A stretch of DNA of 64,000 bases from Mortierella sp. BCC40632. Its lineage: Eukaryota > Mortierellomycota > Mortierellomycetes > Mortierellales > Mortierellaceae. This document shows, in pieces, positions 59,639 to 64,000 of this stretch. A model generated the notes under the pieces. It was not told the origin of the DNA, did not search any database, and worked only from the letters and a program-made list of their open reading frames with translations. The translations under genes and the position numbers were made by a program. The DNA is taken from contig WAEK01000001.1 of the NCBI GenBank assembly GCA_011634665.1, positions 511,501 to 575,500 on the forward strand. Direction: 5' to 3'. Positions within the stretch are counted from its first letter, which is position 1. The number at the start of each line of letters is the position of its first letter.

Positions 59639-59959
59639 TACTACTACCCCCTTCCCTTTCTTTGCTTTCTCCCCCTTCAGGTCGACATTTATCAGGTCAA
59701 ACACCAATGCTGACGGAATGAGGCCTGCCTGCAATGACATGCATACGATGCGTATTGGACCTGATGGGCCTGACGGTCCCTTCCTCCTCATCCAAACAAT
59801 GCCCTCTCCATCACAATTTGCACATGAGCTTATTCGTTTCAGGTACACGTTTTTTTGGATTTCAGTTGTATAAGTGTGGTCTGTGCAGCATGCATCTCAT
59901 GAGCAGAACACAAAAATGCACAGACTGCATCTGTTGGCGGTTTTTATAGTCAATTTTAT

Positions 59960-59995
<36 letters not shown>

Positions 59996-61091
59996 CTGTG
60001 TCTTCTTGGGATTATTATCCACCGCCGAACAATAGCTGCTTGTCTGGACCGATGGGGCAAATGCCCTCTCTCTGCCACTGTGCCTCTGTAACACTAAAAC
60101 CTCCCTCGATGCACCAAAACCCAAGACTCAGGTACATATTGAAGCAAGAGTCTTATCTTCATTGGCCAGCAAAAAAAAAAAAAAAAAAAAAAAAAGAAAA
60201 AAAAAAGGCAAAGGCAAAGGCAAAGACCGACTATTAGCAGTTCTCTCGGCTCTACTTGTGGTTAGCCCGCTCTTCTACGGGCGCTGTTGGCCCGGCTGCC
60301 AGATCTCCTTTGCTTTCTTGGAAGGAAACAACTCTTGCAAAGGAAAAAGATCGGGCGTGAGAATGGGTACTATCCCTGACTCCTTTTCTCCTATTGCCAT
60401 AGAGAAAGAGAGTAAGGGTCCCTGATGCTTGATACGGGGCAACGCCACCCAGAGGGGGTCTCAATTGACTGCCTTACTCCGGATAAATAGAGGTGTGAGG
60501 AGGCCTTTGGGCGAACAACACAGACGGGAAATGACACCTATGCTTCCATAAAAATCATCTCTCTTTTTCCTTTCTCTCTCTCTCTCCCTTCCCTCTTATT
60601 TCCCTCGCTACCTTTTTTTTTTTTTTTTTTTTTTTTTGTCATTCCTGTGGATTCTAGCCCCAGTAGAAAAAGAAAAAGATAAAACTGTAGTTGAATGGAT
60701 AAAAAGAAGGATGGGCCTATTCTCATCATTCAATCGGAAAATGAAGTGCCGATGGTGTTGTTGATCTAACTAGTGCCGAGAAGCACAGCAGTGCTAACGG
60801 GACAAGCAACATGTTCTTCTATGGACAATTGCCCCGAGTGGTCCAATGCTCTCAGTCTTGTTCCTGGGTCTCCTCTTACTCTTTTTTTTTCCTCGATGCA
60901 TTGGCCTTTCCTTTATTGGGAGTGTACTCTTTTGCCTTGAATATCGTGTAATATGTGATCGGGCTGGCACACGCTATTATTAATCCTCGACTCGCGTGCA
61001 AACAGGTACCATCAAGTACCCAGGACTGCGTGCACAGTCGAACAGAAGGATAGGATCGAGAACGATAGAGGACGACAAGAGAGGAGAGAGG

Positions 61092-61130
<39 letters not shown>

Positions 61131-61180
61131 GAGAGAGAGAGAGAGAGAGAGGAAGAAGAAGAATAAGTGAGCGCGTAAGG
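58612..61180. other. Gene-free low-complexity region
   Basis: After the uL3m 3' end no coding sequence is recognised. The stretch holds A26 (58989-59014), T29 (59411-59439), a CT repeat (59592-59635), a CA repeat (59960-59994), A25-type runs (60171-60195), T26 (60612-60637) and A36 (61092-61128). Frames of 60-170 codons are interrupted by these tracts and look spurious. Confidence 0.6.
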
Positions 61181-63712
61181 AAGGGACGACAACACGGACT
61201 ATTTTGCTCAGTCAAAAGGACTTGGCCTAAAAAAAGAGTGCATCTCTCCCTCGACTCTTTTTTAACTGCCCCGCTATTATCTCTGATGGCGCCCATGATT
61301 AAATTGGTCTGTCGCGTCCTTACATGAGTTTGTCTCGTTTCTTGACTTTCTGTCCTGCTTCGCTTACCTCTTGCATCCTCTCCTTGCCTCGCAGACCTAC
61401 TCGGTCCAGCTGCTATACTCTGCAACTCTCACACACACACACACGCACACACACGCGCATAAACTTGTTCGTCGGACCAATCCTCTTTCTCACAGAGGCG
61501 GTAGTCAAGCCTTTGCCTTTGAGAGTCTGTGATCCTACCGCCTGGTTACCCTTCCAGCAACCACTTGACTGTGAGAGACCAGGACTCCGAAAAAACAAGA
61601 ATAGAGCACCGTCCTCTCACTGTCGCGCGCTGCAGCACGGCTCCGTCTTGGCTGATTGCCTGGCTCCATCTGGTCTACCTGCTCCCCGCTGCTGTCGTCG
61701 TCGTCGTCGTCGTGCTCGTCCTCCTCGCCGTCCTCCTCCTTGCTCATCTCCTCATTCTCCTACTCCGCATCCTCCGCATCTACCCCACACCTCCCCCACC
61801 CCGTACTCGTCTCCCCTTCCTCTCTCTCTTCTCTTCTCTTCTCTTTTCCCTTCTCAATCTCATTCTCTGTCTCTCTATCTGTCTGTGCGGCTCTTGACTG
61901 GTCTGCCCTCGCCTGCAGTGTGGATATGTGCAACAATAGTACCATAAGCAGACCGTACAGAACGACGCACCACAGCCCCATCCAGCACAGAGGTGACGGT
62001 CCTGATGCTCTTCCCGCTAACGACCCCTCTGTCTCCCGCCCACCTCGACCTTTTTTTTTTTCTGCCTCATTCGGATCCTCCTCCTTCCTCTCCTCTCTCT
62101 TCTTTCTTTGCCTCTCTCTGTCTTCTCTTCTCTTTTTCTTCTTCTTCTCTCCCCCTCCTCTCTTTTCTCTCGCTTCCCGTCACTCCATCCTCTACGCACA
62201 CGCACAACACACTCTGCGCCCGCCTTGCTTCCTCTTCCCGCTCACGACTTTCCTCGCCTTCGCTCCTCACGCTCAGACACGATCTCGCCTTCGTTCCTTC
62301 CTTCACTCTGCTTTTTCTCGAAAGCCATCCTGACGTCTCCTCAAGATCAGTGCCGAATTCTCTATATTTTGTTTTACGACCCCAGAATATAAGAGACGGA
62401 CCCTCGATCGATCACGACTTTGACGACCCTTTCAACGACTTTCGATCCTTCTTTGGCCTCCCGACCGTTTGCCCTTTCACGACACTCTCTGAACCAGATC
62501 CTCATCATACCCGACACGCCCTCTCTTTCTTTCTCTCTTTATTTTTTCTCTTTCTCTTTCTTTTTCTCTCCTTCTCTCCTTCTCTCTTACTACCAGAGCA
62601 CGTACACATATCCACTCATACACAGTCTTAGCCTCTTCCGCTCACGAACCCGTCCAATTTTCGTCTCTTTTTCCTCCATTTGGCTCGACACGACAGAGAC
62701 GACACTTCTTGCCTCCACGACTGCAACGACCCCGCTCAATCTCACTCAAAGATCTCCTCTCTCTCTCTCCTCTCTCTCCTCTCTTACTCTTACTCTTCCT
62801 CTCTCTCCTTCTCTCACCCGCTTGCTCTTTCTTCTTGCTCTACTCTCTCCACTCCACCAACTCTCCCATTCTATTTGCACTTTTTCACCTTCTCTGTTCT
62901 TCCTCCACCACCACCTCCTCTTCCCTCGGCCAACTGACCACAGACCCTACCCGTGGACAGCGTTCTCAGGTACCGTTCTCAGCACCGCACTGCACGTCCC
63001 TTTGCGAAGACTAGACGTTGTGTTCTTTGTATTTTCCGCCCCCCTCTGCCCCCTTCTAAATTCACCATGCCCATTGTCTGGCAATCAGACCCCCTTGGCC
63101 CACCCATTGCCTGCCCTGCCCTGCCCTGCCCTGCCCTCAGCTTCCTCGCACCTTGCCCTCCACCTGCCTCTGTGTCTTGGAATCGTCTTTGCTCCGTTTT
63201 CCATACTCCTCCTGGCTTTCCCTCTCTCTCTCTCTCTCTTTCTCTCTCTTTTTTTCTTTTTTTTTCGCTTTCGTCTTTACTTTCGATTTTCTTTTGTTCT
63301 CTCTCTTTCTCTTACCCGTCATAATCGCCGTGCTCTCTTGCACGCTCTCTGCTCCGCGTCAGCCCTCAAAAGGACTGGGTCTGATAGCTGACGCAAAGAC
63401 GAGAAAGAAAAAGAGAGAGGGAGGGACAAGCACAGGCCATTCTGGACTAGGACCTTTTCCTCTCTAGGCTTCCTCATACCTCCTCGAACCCTTTTTCCTG
63501 CATCCTTCCCTCGCAGCCTTCAACACCATCCTCTCACAGCCTCGTTTCCGCTCCTAACCGCGCCCTTTTGTCTTTTTTTCTCTCTCTGTCTCTCAAATAT
63601 GTGTCTCTGTATGTCTGTCTCCTGACTTCCCCTTCTTGCCCACAACATCCGCCCACCTGCAGCCAACCTCTGGTTTAAAACTGCCCCACCCCTCCGCCCG
63701 GTACTTCTAACG
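61181..63712 (+). promoter_or_regulatory. Long pyrimidine-rich leader or promoter
   Basis: About 2.5 kb is strongly C/T-rich on the plus strand with few G residues, giving long but meaningless Ser/Leu/Pro/Phe frames (for example 62420-63391). It ends at the ATG of a mitochondrial-type protein. Such tracts are common upstream of highly expressed fungal genes; here it could be a promoter plus a long 5' UTR with introns. Confidence 0.45.
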
Positions 63713-64000
63713 ATGATCAGAATCGCTTCGCACAAGCCATCGGGCTGCTCCTCGAGGCTCTACCTGGACACATCCCAGAAGCTCCTCCAACGCAACTATG
63801 CCTCGATCTCTCCATCGACTGCCGAGCATTCCGTCGCCTCTACCTCGTCTTCTACCCTGTGCTCTGCAACCGCATCCCCTTCTCCTCTGTTCCACTCTGC
63901 TCAACGACGCGCCTCTGCACCTGCCATTACAGTCACAAGGGCTGCTGCGCTTGGACGATCTACCCTTCGTGCAACGAGAAGTGCTGTGGCCGCATCTTCG
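63713..64000 (+). CDS. Partial gene, N-terminus with mitochondrial-type targeting sequence
   Basis: An ATG at 63713 opens a frame that is uninterrupted to the window end (96 codons). The sequence is rich in Ser, Ala, Arg and Thr with very few acids (MIRIASHKPSGCSSRLYL, AQRRASAPAITVTRAAALG), as expected for a mitochondrial presequence. No domain is reached, so the product is unknown. Confidence 0.6.
   Translation, partial: MIRIASHKPSGCSSRLYLDTSQKLLQRNYASISPSTAEHSVASTSSSTLCSATASPSPLFHSAQRRASAPAITVTRAAALGRSTLRATRSAVAASS

Noticed and set aside
62420..63391. 323-codon plus-strand frame
   Set aside because: It is almost entirely Ser/Leu/Pro/Phe from CT-rich DNA; the long open frame follows from base composition.

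Overview
The window comes from a fungus. It has short GT-AG introns, homopolymer A/T tracts in introns and UTRs, and long GA/CT microsatellites. The gene content is fungal: a trifunctional C1-THF synthase, a Nab2-type poly(A)-binding protein, a PKA catalytic subunit with a Gln-rich N-terminus, a DHA2 transporter and a C2/proline-rich Fic1/Inn1-like protein. An early-diverging filamentous fungus (Mucoromycota sensu lato, Mortierella-like) fits best; that placement is inferred from overall character, not from a marker gene.

Layout: 1-2660, LRR protein (-, cut by the window edge). 2661-6163, low-complexity sequence with one doubtful ORF. 6164-8536, C2 protein (-). 9568-13856 (or 14324), C1-THF synthase (-). 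15336-18657, Nab2/ZC3H14 (+). 19673 to about 23777, PKA catalytic subunit (-). 24995-27000, small unknown gene (-). 28090-30102, DHA2 transporter (-). 30103-33874, no gene recognised. 33875-47850, mobile-element island. 48068-50051, complex I 49-kDa subunit (+). 50477-52292, mitochondrial ketoacyl-ACP synthase (-). 52560-56486, third nuclease element (+). 56966-58611, mitochondrial ribosomal protein uL3 (+). 58612-63712, low complexity. 63713-64000, start of a gene with a mitochondrial-type leader (+).

The standout is a family of three large genes (called Fz1, Fz2 and Fz3 here) that join two unrelated nucleases in one predicted polypeptide. The N-terminus is a FEN1/XPG-like flap endonuclease. 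The C-terminus is a Fanzor/TnpB-like RuvC nuclease with a four-Cys zinc ribbon. Fz3 (52560-56486) reads as an intact five-exon gene of about 1197 residues; it keeps all seven FEN1-type metal-binding acidic positions and the RuvC acidic residues. Fz1 (36494-47811) is decayed and split by a 7179-bp insertion (39901-47079) with 16-bp perfect inverted ends and a TA duplication. Fz2 lies inside that insertion. All three copies carry a perfect 7-8 bp stem-loop 18-32 bp after the stop codon. A MULE transposase gene lies head to head with Fz1.

Housekeeping genes and elements are interleaved: the Fz1 island ends about 220 bp before the complex I gene, and Fz3 fills the interval between the divergent ketoacyl synthase and uL3 genes. 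Exon coordinates were assembled by hand from splice consensus and reading frame. Exon lengths for the C2 protein, C1-THF synthase, Nab2, DHA2, NUO-49, CEM1, uL3 and Fz3 models all sum to complete frames.
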